DNA from: Elgaria multicarinata webbii
Taxonomy: Eukaryota; Chordata; Lepidosauria; Squamata; Anguidae
DNA: 64,000 bases
Reading direction: 5' to 3'
Assembly (NCBI RefSeq): GCF_023053635.1
Contig: NC_086192.1
Coordinates: forward strand, 14,546,001 to 14,610,000
This document shows positions 11,013 through 22,155 of this stretch, piece after piece. The notes under the pieces are model-generated. The model was not told the origin of the DNA and ran no database searches. It worked only from the letters and a program-made list of their open reading frames with translations. The position numbers and the translations under genes are program-made. Positions within the stretch are counted from its first letter, which is position 1. Each line of letters starts with the position of its first letter.

Positions 11013-11251
11013 AGAACGTCCTGTGGACCCAATCGCCTCGTCCTCTTCTTTGTCCTTTCCTACACATGCCTTCCTTCACCCCATTCCGCAGTGTCTCTCC
11101 TCCTCCTCCTCCTCCTCCAAATCTCGCCCCTTTTGTCTCTTTTCAGGTTTCCCTTTCCGCATATTTATTTATTTGCTTTGGGGAAGATCCAGAGAACAGA
11201 AAATGCTTGATTTTAACGCTTGCCTTAAAACCGCGACCTTGGAGTAATAGA

Positions 11252-11325
11252 GCAGCGTTCCCCAACCTGGTGCCCTCCAGATAGTTGGATTGCAAGTCCC
11301 ACCATACCCAGCCCGCATGGCCTGT
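11252..11325 (+). repeat. hAT-type palindromic MITE, half copy
   Basis: gcgttccccaacctggtgcc followed by the ttggattgcaagtcccacca core; the right arm is missing. Confidence 0.5.
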
Positions 11326-11879
11326 TGATCATGTACTCCGGTATTATAATTTGTACAAAGACCGCAGAGAGGCGGATTCTTCCTCTGCTAAGAATTCTCC
11401 TGGGAAGCTCTTCTGACGGTCTGTTACTGCTCGGCTTAAGGGATGATTCATCCTATATTACTGAAAAGGGTTGCAATTTCTTTCTTTCTTTTAATTTCAA
11501 TGCAAATGAGGAGGAAAAGTATGTTGGCCTCATTTCAAACCCTCCTTTTTAAATCTATTTGTTCTTACTTAGCTGTAATTGTTCTTTGCATTTCAAATAT
11601 TATTGGTCTGTGACCATAATAAATAAGCAAATCGTTCCTTCATCAGCTATGATAATGGGAGCAAAAAGTTCTCGGGCTACAAATTGCCTGGACTAGAGGA
11701 AGAACTGGATGCGCGATGTCCAAATATGTAATTTGCAAGGGTGGGTGATCTCCCAGGTCTCTTGGGCAAGGAGGGTGACGTGGCCACCTCCAGGAGTGCG
11801 TTTATTTATGTACAATATTTATCTAAAATGATTCCAGAAGCAACAGATACAGGCCAACAGACAGGGTCCATTTAGTCTC

Positions 11880-12640
11880 GCAGCTACATAGCGAAAAGGG
11901 TAAGGATTTGAGCAATGGATTCAAAGGTTCCCGGTTCAAGTCCCACCACAGCTATGAGCTCACCATGCAAAATGCCATCCTATCATCTGGACTGCATCAG
12001 TGGATGACAGCCAAGCCTCCTACCCGATCATGATGGTGACATGTTTAAAGGCAGGGTGGTGAAGCTATCCAGCGGCCCTCACAGGCCGCAAGAGTTACGG
12101 GGAAGGTTTGGGGATCCGTGTCCCCCTTTGGGCAAGGCAAAGGCAAGGGAGCTCCGTTGAGACCTACGGAGGCCTGCCACCACCACCCCACCCACCCTGG
12201 GAGCATCACGGCTGTGTCAGCCCTCGCTCCAATGGTCTCATCAACTGGACGGCTGCCCAATGCTTGCTCATGAAGGATAAACCGGCGAGAGAGACGCCGA
12301 CAGGCAAGTTCTACGGCAGAGACAGTTGCTTCCTATGGTTCACTGGTGTGTGGGGGTGACTATAAATGGCGGTGCCACATTGCTTCCATCAATCCCACCA
12401 GGAGCAATGAAAGAGAATGGAAGACTTGGAGGATCCACCGGACACGAGGAAGTGGAGAGACTCCTGGATAGGTCTGAGAACGGGACGGCAGGCCGCTGCC
12501 TGGCCTCACTATGGGTGCAGGAGTGCTCCGGATGACAAAGCGAGAGAGCCCGCTTTGCTCAGATAGGGAAGAGGAACGCCTAGAACTAGGGACCTCCGAG
12601 GCCCAGCTCCAGTGAGTACCTGGGGGGTTAAGACGCCCTG
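11880..12640. other. RFFL intron 1 segment, unclassified
   Basis: Contains a tRNA B-box-like ggttcaagtcc near 11932, then moderately GC-rich sequence with short open frames. I recognise neither a gene nor a specific repeat family here. It may be an old retroelement. Confidence 0.3.
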
Positions 12641-12663
12641 CCTCCGTCGCAGCAAAGCACAAC

Positions 12664-12772
12664 ACCAAGCCTTCCTGACCGGGTGCCCTCCAGATGTGCA
12701 GGGAGGGAGGGAGCATTGAGAGTCGCACTCCGACACATCTGGAAGGCGCCAGGTTGGGGAAGGCTGAACTGG
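12664..12772. repeat. hAT-type palindromic MITE, diverged copy
   Basis: Arms aagccttcctgaccgggtgc and ggcgccaggttggggaaggc are inverted around a changed centre. Confidence 0.6.
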
Positions 12773-12994
12773 CAACCCAGGTGTGTCATCAACTGGGAGC
12801 TTGCTGTTACAGGACAGCGTTGCCTGCAAACGCACCGCTTCTTGCCTTCACACGCTGCTGTGCACGCCTCGAAAGCGGGCAGCGTGTGAACCCGCCCACG
12901 ACAGCTCCCTTTTTTGTACAAACACACGTTATCTGTCCTCGATGGAGGATAAGGTTATCCATGGGTCCTAGTCCTCACAGAGGGTAAGTCCATC

Positions 12995-13212
12995 AACGGC
13001 TACTCGTCCTGACGGCTATACGCAACCTCCAGTATCAGAGGCAGGAAGCCTAGGTACCCCAGTTGCTGGGGAACATGGGTGGGGAGGTGCTGTTGCACCC
13101 GTGTCCTGCTTGTGGGCCCTGATCGACAGCTGTCTGGCCACTGTTTGAACACCATGCCGGATGAGGTAGGCCCCCGGTCTGACCCAGCAGGGCTCTTACG
13201 TTCACACAAAAT
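12995..13212 (+). repeat. CR1-like LINE 3' end (second subfamily)
   Basis: Contains acctccagtatcagaggcag, agttgctggggaacatgggt and ctgacccagcagggctctta. The same sequence recurs at 55595-55940 (same strand) and 16145-16330 (reverse). Confidence 0.65.
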
Positions 13213-13636
13213 GATTCCACAGAAGGTGCTAGAATTAAGGGGGGCGCGGGGGGGGATTCCATATTACTTCTGTCAATTTATTTAAAATAAAGAGTAAAAT
13301 ATGCTGCTCTGTCCAGTTGGTGCCACTCTGCACATGCCCCTTCCTTTCAAGCTCCCACCCTGCAAACTCTGCCTTTATGGACCTGAAACCACTTCTGCTT
13401 ACCTGCTCCAGTCTCTGCTTGTCCACCTGCCACCCTGCCCCTGCTATGGGGTCGGTCCTCTTGAGCATCCATCCATCCGGAAAGAACGGCCCAGCCTCTT
13501 AAGGTGAGGCACTTCCTGCCACCACCCCAAAGGCAGACACCCTCACCTGCACTCTCTTTTGGGAGATGTCACTACTGCCCCAGTAAGCCTCTATGGTGCC
13601 CCATTGGCCTCCCCCCAAAAGTGCTGTTTTTTTTAA

Positions 13637-14062
13637 AAAAAACATTTTTATACCGCCCAATAGCTGAAGCTCTCTGGGCGGTTCACAAGAAATTAAAACC
13701 ATAATAAAACAACCAACAGGTTAAAAGCACAAATACAAAATACAGTATCAAAAGCACAACCAGGATAAAACCACGCAGCGAAATTGATATAAGATTAAAA
13801 TACAGAGTTAGAACAGTAAAATTTAAATTTAAGTTAAAATTAAGTGTTGAAATACTGAGAGAATAAAAAGGTCTTCAGCTGACGATGGAAGGAATACACT
13901 GTAGGCGCCAGGCAGACCTCTCTGGGGAGCTCATTCCACAACCGGGGTGCCACAGCAGAGAAGGCCCTGCTCCTAGTAGCCACCTGCCTCACTTCCTTTG
14001 GCAGGGGCTCACGGAGAAGGACCCCTGAAGATGATCTTAAGGTCTGGGCAGGTACATACGCA
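13637..14062 (-). repeat. L2-like LINE 3' fragment (antisense)
   Basis: Minus-strand frame reads [20 protein letters not shown] then [19 protein letters not shown]. The tail of the element lies at 13637-13700. Same subfamily as the copy at 10135. Confidence 0.8.
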
Positions 14063-14274
14063 CCCTGCGACCCATTGTAAGGTTGACCATCTGTTTGGCA
14101 TCCCCGGGCCACTCTGGATGCCAGTCCAAAAGCCGCCTGTTAACAACGACGCAATGCAGATGTTTGTGTACGCGGGGCTGTCAGGGCAGCCAGAGAGAGA
14201 CAAATGCTTCGGGGGAAAGGTATGTTGAGTTTCCACTGGCTGACGCCTCTTTATTCTATTTATTGTTTATTTAA

Positions 14275-14470
14275 TTTATTATTACATTTACATCCCTCCT
14301 TTCCCACTCCCCTTTGCAAGAAACCCAAGGCGGCTTCCGTGGGTCCTCCTCTTCCGCCTCCCCATTTTATGTTCACAACAACCCTGAGAGGTAGGTTAGG
14401 CGGAGAGTCAGTGAAGCGCCAGGCCCAAGAGGAAGTTAAGGCCGTGGCTGCTCTTTTGCTACCCAGGATT
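14275..14470 (-). repeat. tRNA-derived SINE fragment (antisense)
   Basis: Contains cacaacaaccctgagaggta and gttaggcggagagtcagtg, the middle of the squamate tRNA-SINE in reverse. Related to the copy at 18655. Confidence 0.55.
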
Positions 14471-14747
14471 CAGGAAATATTTGCAGCTGGCAAACCTCAC
14501 TGGACAAAAGGTCAAGTGACTCACGCAGCACGGCACAGGAAGCTGGCAGTCAGGCCAGAAACGGCTCCGAGAACTAGCCAGGAGCCCAGTGCAGAGGCCC
14601 GAGAAGTTCAGGAAAAAACAACACAGATGCCTGGAGGCTCCTCGTTCAACTCAGCCCAGCAGCTAGCCACTCACCCAAGGCAAGGAGCAATCCCTCCTGG
14701 GCAAGTAGTTTGAAGGCACAAATCATTCTCAAAAGATAACTAAAACA

Positions 14748-15221
14748 TCTATATATATAAAACGCTTAGGCATGTTTCCGTACGGGCTTCAGCTGACACA
14801 GGTTGCTAAGCAACAGTAACAACGTCTAACGTCAGCTGATACAGGTCGCTAAGCCCCTTGCCCGACTCCTCCGGGCTTTCCAAGGTAATCCTGCCCCCCT
14901 TTCTGCCTCTTCGCTCCCCCCCCCCACGAAGGGGGCAGCACCACAGTCCGGAGCATGAGTGAGGCACGGCCGGGTGCGAGGCCGCTCACCTGCTGCAAGC
15001 CCAGGCCCCGGCCTAATCTCATGCGAGCTGGGAGGGCGGCCCAAGGCCGACAGGAACCCTGGGGAGAGGGGGACACCCGTTCCCCCTCCTCCCTGCCCCC
15101 CAGGTCTGCCAAACGGCGCTGTATCGGCAGCCTCCAAGCAGCCCGCGCCCCCGCGATGATATTTAATTAATAAACTTTAAGATATGCTAAAATGGGAGTA
15201 TGTTACGCCGGGTACAGCTAG
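14748..15221 (+). mobile_element. Probable nonautonomous Helitron
   Basis: The 5' end is TCTATATATATAAAACGC, preceded by A; the 3' end is gccgggtacagCTAG, followed by T. This fits Helitron insertion between A and T with 5'-TC and CTAG-3' termini. There are no terminal inverted repeats or target duplication. The 474-bp body has a GC-rich interior unlike its ends, possibly captured sequence. A clear 3' hairpin was not seen, so the call is not certain. Confidence 0.6.
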
Positions 15222-15257
15222 TAACAAAATATTCTATGTAGATCGATAGATAGAAAG

Positions 15258-15452
15258 GGTCTGTTCAGACAACCTGCAAAGCCAGGGTGGTTAAGCATTT
15301 TGAACTAACCGTGATGGCTCAGCGTGTCGCGTGAACCATTCCTCACCATGGCGGCAGCATAACCACGGTTTAAACATGCTCAAAAACCACTTGCTGCACA
15401 AGGGTTGGCAGACTAACCATGGCTTAGCGTGTCGTCTGAACAGTCCCAGTGG
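15258..15452. repeat. Palindromic 'gttaacc/gcttagcg' element
   Basis: Begins ggtctgttcagacaacctgc and ends accatggcttagcgtgtcgtctgaac-like sequence, an inverted arrangement shared with the other members of this family. Confidence 0.55.
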
Positions 15453-15792
15453 TCTTCGTATAAGCCCATTTCTACTGCACCCCCCCCAGAAACTAAAGCA
15501 GGGCCGTTCGGCGTACAGAAGCGCCTGCTTCTACTCCTCATACGTTCTCCTCTAAAAAAGCTCGCTCTCTAGAAGAGTCCTTTGCCAACTAGAACATGAT
15601 GTGCTAGTAAAGGCTCCGGTTTATGCAAGTGGATATGAAACAGAACCATGGGACAGGAGAACAACTGGCCATAAAAGGGAGGGCACGCAGAGAGTGGGGG
15701 GGGGAATATGCGTCACTGGTTCCTTTATACACCGTAAAATTCCAGGTTTCTTAACTCCCCCGGCCTGGGACCTCCCACCCCAGGAGAACAGT

Positions 15793-15885
15793 AGCCCAAC
15801 CTTCCCCAACTTGGTACCCTCTAGATGGCTTGGACTTCGATTCCCATCAGGCCCAACCAGCATGGCCAACAGGGAAGGCTGGACT
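15793..15885 (+). repeat. hAT-type palindromic MITE, half copy
   Basis: caaccttccccaacttggta followed by attcccatcaggcccaacca. One arm only. Confidence 0.5.
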
Positions 15886-15955
15886 ACTGTATCAGATGCC
15901 CTATAAAGAAGGGTCAGCAACAGACTTGGATGGATGGAAGCAAGGAGGAGAAAGC

Positions 15956-16100
15956 TGGACTTTGTCCATGTCTTTCTTCCCTTCTCCCCACCTGGACTTT
16001 GTCCATGTCTTTCTTCTCTTCTCCCCACCTGGACTTTGTCCACGTCTTTCTTCCCTTCTCCCCACCTGGACTTTGTCAGTGTCTTCCCTTCTCCCCACCA
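15956..16100 (+). repeat. 37-bp tandem repeat, about 4 copies
   Basis: Unit tggactttgtccatgtcttt followed by cttcccttctccccacc. The last copy is shortened. It lies in RFFL intron 1. Confidence 0.85.
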
Positions 16101-16144
16101 ATCGCCTCCCCAGCCATTTTTCACCAGGTGGGCAACTATGACAG

Positions 16145-16330
16145 GAAGTAGAACATCAGAAGAGCCCTGCTGGGTCAGACTAAAGGTCCATCTCGTCCAG
16201 CATTCTGTTGACAAGGGACCCACAAGCAGGACAAGGTGCAACAACACCCTCCTGCCCATGTTCCCCAGCAACTGGTGCACATAGGCTTTCTGCCTCTGAT
16301 ACTGCAGGTAGCACAGAGCCAGTCTGGACT
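16145..16330 (-). repeat. CR1-like LINE 3' end (second subfamily, antisense)
   Basis: Contains agagccctgctgggtcagac and gttccccagcaactggtgca, the reverse of the copies at 12995 and 55595. Confidence 0.6.
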
Positions 16331-16709
16331 AGTAGCTATCTCCTCCAGGAATTTATCCGACCCCAGTCACATAAACTCGTGCCAAACACATCTTACTATC
16401 GCAACTGTTAACAGTGAGAACGAAGAAATAGAGCCTCCACATTCAGAAGCAATATACCTCAACATCAGATCCTGGGGACATGCAACGTGAGGGATCGGTT
16501 ACTTTCACGTGCGGCTGGTGGGCTTCCTTCCTGGAACTTCTGGCCAGCCACTGTGGGATGAGGACCAGATAGACCAGTATTTACATGATACAATTTCAGG
16601 TGCCGCATGCAGGATATCCTACAAACACACCTTAGAACTGTACTGTGAGAAGCAGCTCTGTGTTTTCCTCTTCCCTCCCCATTCCTTTTTCCTTGTGTGT
16701 CGTGTCCTA

Positions 16710-16818
16710 TTTATTTATTTATTTATTACATTTCTATACCACCCAACAGCTGAAGCTCTCTGGGCGGTTCACAAAAATTAAAACCATAGTAAGACAACCA
16801 ACAGGTTAAAAGCACAAA
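16710..16818 (-). repeat. L2-like LINE tail nested in another LINE 3' UTR, with target duplication
   Basis: (TTTA)n then ctgaagctctctgggcggtt on the plus strand is the reverse of the L2-like tail. GTGTCCT is repeated directly on both sides. The flanking sequence (gattgtaagcctgtgggcca) belongs to a different LINE tail. Confidence 0.7.
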
Positions 16819-16999
16819 GTGTCCTGTTGATTGTAAGCCTGTGGGCCAGGGAGTGCCTCGTTTTAGTGATGATACGTAAGGCAGTGCTGAGGAGTGGGCT
16901 GAGGAGCAGAAAGAAAAATACTCTGACTAAAATAAAGGCATGTCTATCCAGTTACTGGATCTGAGTACTTCGCAAACGCCTCCAAAAGCCGGCCTTGCC

Positions 17000-17450
17000 A
17001 AGACGGCCCGTTCTGAAGCCGACCCAAAGGGGCATTCAACACGGCACCTTGACACGCAACAGTTCCCCAAACCGTCTGTGCCGCTGGCCGTAAGATAAAC
17101 AGCCCTGTGCACACCTGCTCTAGCGGTTACAGAAGCGGCCTTTCAGAATGCGCTGCAACCAGATACAATCGAGGCATTCTTTTCGCGCCCGGACCGTACA
17201 CGGGCCCCGGCGTTTCTTCGCCACCACCCCATCTGTTGCATTCATTAGCCAAGCTGATCGTCGGAGACATCTGCAGCGAGCCGGCCAAGGCCGTGCGTTT
17301 AGCATTAGGGATCTCTCCAAACACACGCACGCACGCTTCCTCCCATTAAGGAACAATCAACTGGCGTGCTTACACGTCCGGCTCAATGCCCAAGCCTTCC
17401 TAATTCTCTAAACTAGATTAACCGTCAAGGCGTAGGAATTCTGTACGGCA
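17000..17450. other. RFFL intron 1, CpG-bearing single-copy-looking segment
   Basis: Sequence around 17100-17340 is moderately rich in CpG and shows no similarity to the repeats in this window. No homology to a protein was recognised. It could be regulatory or an unannotated UTR exon. Confidence 0.3.
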
Positions 17451-18149
17451 GCTTTCCTCCGCCGGGTGCCCTATAGAGACGCTGGACTCCCACGTGTCTA
17501 TATTGTGGACGACAGCTCTCATCACAGAGTGAGAGCCGGCGTCCCATGTAGCTGGAGTCCAATTTACCTGATGCAGGGCCGACGGGTGAGGGAACGGCCG
17601 TTTCGCTCACTCACGGCCTCTCCAGGCAGGGGCTGGGAAAAACCGGAGCGCCGACGCCAGTCAGTAGGTAGGTGATACTGGGCTAAATGGATCACCGGCC
17701 CGACTCAGCACGGACGTCAGCTGTAGCCCGAACTGGTGACACCTGCCCCTCCCACCCTCGGAATGCCAGAGCGCCGCCGGTTGCCCGAGCCACGGCTACC
17801 TGAGGAGCAAAGAGGCTCCGGGGATTAAGGGTGCACATGGGAGGCGTGATGCAAGAGCACAGAATCGCAGAAGGCGAAGGGGAGCGCAAGCGCAACCAGG
17901 CAGCTGGCGATGACGTCTCCGCGAAGAAAGGGAGGCATGGTTTTCAGGCTGCTGCTGGTAAGAGAGGGGTCCTCTCAAGTCGTGGGGACAAGGCAAAAAT
18001 CCACACCGAGAGGATCGTAACTCAGCTGTAGTTATCCAGGGGTGCAAATCCACGGATGCCCCATCCCGTGGCCTCTAACCACCCATCGTTCAGTGGCGTC
18101 CGGGCTTCGGGGCAGTTTTTCCTCCCAATGTAAAACACTGAAATGTCTC

Positions 18150-18310
18150 TCCCGAGACTTAGTCCCTTAGCTCTGGGGGTTGGACGCGATGGCCTTATAG
18201 GCCCCTTCCAACTCTCCATCCGCCCAGAGAGCTTCGGCTGTGGGGCGGTATATAAATGTAATTAAATAAATAAAATAAATAAAAAATACTATTCTATGAT
18301 TCTATGAAAT
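18150..18310 (+). repeat. CR1 3' end interrupted by an L2-like tail
   Basis: CR1 3' UTR sequence (gatggccttataggcccctt) stops at about 18216. An L2-like tail (gagagcttcggctgtggggc, then A-rich) follows to about 18286, after which the CR1 terminal repeat attctatgattctatga resumes. Confidence 0.75.
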
Positions 18311-18515
18311 AAGAGCTATCTAAAGCCACCAACTAGGCTGTTAGTCTCCAATGGGGGAAGAGGGGGGGGAGACTCATTAATCCTTTCCTTAACATCTCTC
18401 ACTAAGGTGCAATTCTAAAGGAAATTCCATTGAACTTAGTGTGACTGACTCCCAAGTAAGCACGCCTAAGATCAACAATCAGTCCCCCCTTTCCCCTTCA
18501 ACTCATTTCATCCTG

Positions 18516-18517
<2 letters not shown>

Positions 18518-18571
<54 letters not shown>
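18518..18571 (+). repeat. (CT)n(CA)n microsatellite
   Basis: A pure CT run followed directly by a CA run. Confidence 0.9.
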
Positions 18572-18572
<1 letters not shown>

Positions 18573-18654
18573 AATTTGCAAAAATAATTCAGGGCTTAGA
18601 ATAATTAAGGTGCTACATCTTCACCCCATGTAAACGGACCACGTATGTACGCAA

Positions 18655-18890
18655 AGCCAGTGTGGTGTAGTGGCTGAAATGTCAGACTGGGAGCTGAGAG
18701 ATCCAGGTTCTAGTCCCAACTCAGGCATGGAAACCCAGTGGGTGACTTTGGGCCAGTCACAGACTTCTCAGCTCAACCCCCACCTCACAGGGTTGTTGTT
18801 GTGAGGATAAAATGAAGAGGAGGAAGAGGATTATGTATGCTGCCTTGGGTTCCTTGGAGGAAAAAAGGTGGGATATACATGATTTTTTTA
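18655..18890 (+). repeat. tRNA-derived SINE (squamate type)
   Basis: A-box-like gtggtgtagtggctgaaatg and B-box ggttctagtcc are followed by ggttgttgttgtgaggataa and a tail ending in A-rich sequence. The arrangement matches the tRNA-derived SINEs common in squamates. Confidence 0.75.
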
Positions 18891-19325
18891 AAAAAAGCCC
18901 CAGGGATGTTGTGATACCTGCTTCATACCTTACAGTTTACAGTTCAGGTGTGGTTTGCAATGCAGCTGGAAGCAGGGGCATCGGATGAGATAAAATTACA
19001 GAGACGCCTCCTAATTTGGGACTGCGTTATTTTCTTGTCTACCCTTTTATCTGCTCATCTAAATTACATGTTTTGAGCAGACTCATCATTAGAAGGGTGC
19101 AGAAACGGACACACACAGGGGAACCACTTTTATGGAGCCAATTTATTTTGGCGGCACCACACACATTTGATGCCTCTGGAGTCAGAGAATGAGACCAGGC
19201 TACTAATTTTTATCATTGTTCCTTTTGCTACGAGAAGAACTATCAATGTGGTTGCCCTGAGAGAATACCTGGCCAGAGCCTTCAACCTGTTAATAGCCGG
19301 GCTATTTGCATGAGAACTGTTAGAC

Positions 19326-19455
19326 CAGCCTTCCTCAACCTGGGGCGCTCCAGATGTGTTGGACTACAACTCCCAGAATGCCCCAGCCAGCTGGCTGGGG
19401 CATTCTGGGAGATGCAGTCCAACACATCTGGAGCGCCCCAGGTTGAGGAAGGCTG
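19326..19455. mobile_element. hAT-type MITE, full palindromic copy with 8-bp target duplication
   Basis: Near-perfect inverted arms with the same termini as the element at 4899. It is flanked by the direct repeat TGTTAGAC at 19318-19325 and 19456-19463. 130 bp, noncoding, in RFFL intron 1. Confidence 0.87.
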
Positions 19456-19737
19456 TGTTAGACTCTTTGGGGGCAAAGGGGTAGGGGATTTCAGACCTGG
19501 AAGAATGCACCAGGAAATTTCCTGATGCCCTAGAGCTCAGATAGGCAACTTCAGGCCTAGCCAACATGTGGGGCTGATAGCAGTTGTAGGACAAAATATC
19601 TACAGAGCCAGAAGACACTCACTCCTGCCCTAGAGAATGATCTAGTTCAGGACGTTTATTTAACTTGCATTTACTAAACAGAGCAAAAAATAAAATAAAA
19701 TATCTACAAGTATCTGACCTGAAAGATTTGAGGAAAA

Positions 19738-19915
19738 CATGGAACCCATGACCTAGGGAGGTCGTGGGTTCGTGGGCTCTCCCACACTGGAGGCCTTCAA
19801 GAGGCAGCTGGACAACCCTCTGTCAAGGATGCTTTGAGGTGGATTCCTGCATTGAGCAGGGGGTTGGACTTGATGGCCTTATGGGTCCCTTCCAACTCTA
19901 CTATTCTAGGATTCT
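19738..19915 (+). repeat. CR1 LINE 3' end
   Basis: Contains gtgggctctcccacactgga, cagctggacaaccctctgtc and attgagcagggggttggact, the CR1 C-terminus and 3' UTR. Strongly 5'-truncated. Confidence 0.85.
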
Positions 19916-20454
19916 CCATCCAAGTATCCCGGGAGAGGGAGCATGGCTGTTTGGAAGTCGGAACAGGACATTCCACACCGCAACGTTTTGTGGCAGATCC
20001 CATTTATTTACTTCACGTTTCTTGCTTTCGGTTCCCAGCAACAAAAGCGGTCAGATCAATACCTTACCTAGGAATAAAGGAGGAAAACTAGCATACCTTT
20101 GCCAAGATCTTCTACAGTTCAGACACATTTGTTAACAATTAGATGTTCTCTACTTTTGAACCCGATACCTTCTCGTTACTTAACATCAGATACACGCACC
20201 ATCCCCATGTTCAAGACTACAAATGTATTTCAAATGTGCACATGACCACTATAACTGTCTCTGCGTGTGTGAATTTTAGGAACATCAATTTTCTTTTTAG
20301 GATCGTAGGCATCTGGAACTATTCCAGCCCAACAAAATCCATCCCATCTAACATCTTGGTTAAGTGGAGTTTAGATGGCTAAGTTTAGAAGCCGCTGACA
20401 AGTTCCAGACATTTGAGAACACAGCAGTCTAATACGAATTGTAAGGCACTGACC

Positions 20455-20850
20455 TGGTTCACATATAACACTAACCCATGGTTTATTTAACCCACGGTGT
20501 TCTTAAACTGTGGGTTGTCATGATGTGCGAACCCAGCTGCACTAACAAACCATGCTGTGTTAACCAGAAACAACGCAGAAAGGGGAAGCCATTGTTTGTT
20601 GTTGGGTTGTGAACTCTGGGGGGGGGTTATTTAAACTATAGGTTGTTGTTACATGTGAACCCAGGACCGTGGGTTGTTCATGGGTTGGTTCACAAGGCTT
20701 CATGCCAGTACCACAGCATCGCAAATGCATTTGGGATACAGGAAGGGAGCAGGCAAAGGAGAAGAGATTGAGAATACCGTTTGTTCGATCGTCTGCCAGA
20801 CAAACCACGCGTTAATCATGAGTTAAATAAACCATGGGTTAGAACTGTGT
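20455..20850. repeat. Palindromic 'aacccatgg' element
   Basis: Begins ggttcacatataacactaac and ends taaaccatgggttagaactg, with internal inverted copies of the aaccca motif. Related to the copy at 50025. Confidence 0.6.
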
Positions 20851-20859
20851 GCAAAACAG

Positions 20860-22040
20860 AACCTCTATGTTTTCTACGATGCCGTATGCAGCTGGAGTTC
20901 TATACATGGCGAACGATTGCAGTATCAGTTCCACGCACTTGGCCTCCAAAGACAACGCCGTTTTGAAATGTTTTCAAAACCCTACCGTTTAGAGATGCCA
21001 AATCAAAGCGCAACAACCAAGTAGGAACTGTCTTCTCCTTGCCGCAGCGCTCTTTATCTTACAGGGAGCCCCTTCGGCTGTACGGGATCACGATGTTCTA
21101 CCCCCAGAGGCGGAAAACTTTTGACAGCCCAGCGATTACAGATACAACAAGACTCCTTGGCCGGCCTTTCCCAAGCAACTCAATTACCCACCGCCACACA
21201 CGCCACCGTGCAACACAGCCCACGCTCCATTAAGATCTAATTGCTACTAAGAGCAGCGCGCAAATCACGGAGTACTCCTTTGGCCAAGGGCAGTGGCTCA
21301 GTGGGAGGTGCCCTGCCGGGTAGGGCTATGGGAAACTCTCTCCTGAAACCCTGGAGAGCCGCTGCTGCCAGTCAGTGTCAACAATACTGAGCTAGGGGGA
21401 CCAAGGGTCTTGCTTCAGTAGAAGGCAGCTGAGCTTCCAATACGCCTGAGTTTTCCTCTTACGACATACAAGCTACATCTCCCGACAAAATCAACAGGCA
21501 ACTAGACTGGTTTATCTCAAGGAAAAATTCTGACCTTAGTTGGGAGCTTGGCAATGCACCATTGTCTTCCAGGCCGCGGCAGAGAGCCCCAAGTAAACAA
21601 ACACCGTATTTTCCAGTCCACGACCCAGCTAAAGAGCAGGCTGAAACCCAAGAACGATTTCCCCTCCTTCCGTATTTGCGTTACACAGGAGCACAAGGAA
21701 GGAGGAAGGCGTTGTGTAACTTCGACGCGCAGCTGAGGGCGAAGCCCATGTCAACATTGCGCCAAGTGTACTTTAACACCCAGTTGAAAACAGGTCGAGT
21801 CCCAAAGATTAAAAAACACACACCTGTGCGCTAACTTAGCACCAAACTCCAAAAATGTAAAAGCATTTCCGTCAGGGCATGAAACATCTTTGCCCCTTGC
21901 ATATACTTCTTGAGAGCAAAATGCATGCAGACTTTTCAAAGTTCAGACCCAAACTTTTCAAGGGCACACGATTTAACAGAAGAGGAGAGGGATATGCATG
22001 CCATCTCTGAGACCAAGTGCAATATCGATTTTACTTAGAG
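20860..22040. other. RFFL intron 1, mostly unclassified
   Basis: No gene recognised. About 21290-21430 resembles a dispersed reptile repeat (accctggagagccgctgctg, then ggaccaagggtcttgcttca). The rest shows no match to the repeats in this window. Confidence 0.35.
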
Positions 22041-22044
22041 AGAG

Positions 22045-22155
22045 CAGCCTGGTGTTGTCCAGGTAAGTTGGACTACAACTCCCAGCACCCCATGCTGGCT
22101 GGGGGAATGATGGGAATTGCAGTCCAACACACCTAGGCGCCGCGTTGGGGAAGGT
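22045..22155. repeat. hAT-type palindromic MITE, diverged copy
   Basis: ttggactacaactcccagca is mirrored by tgatgggaattgcagtccaa. Confidence 0.6.
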
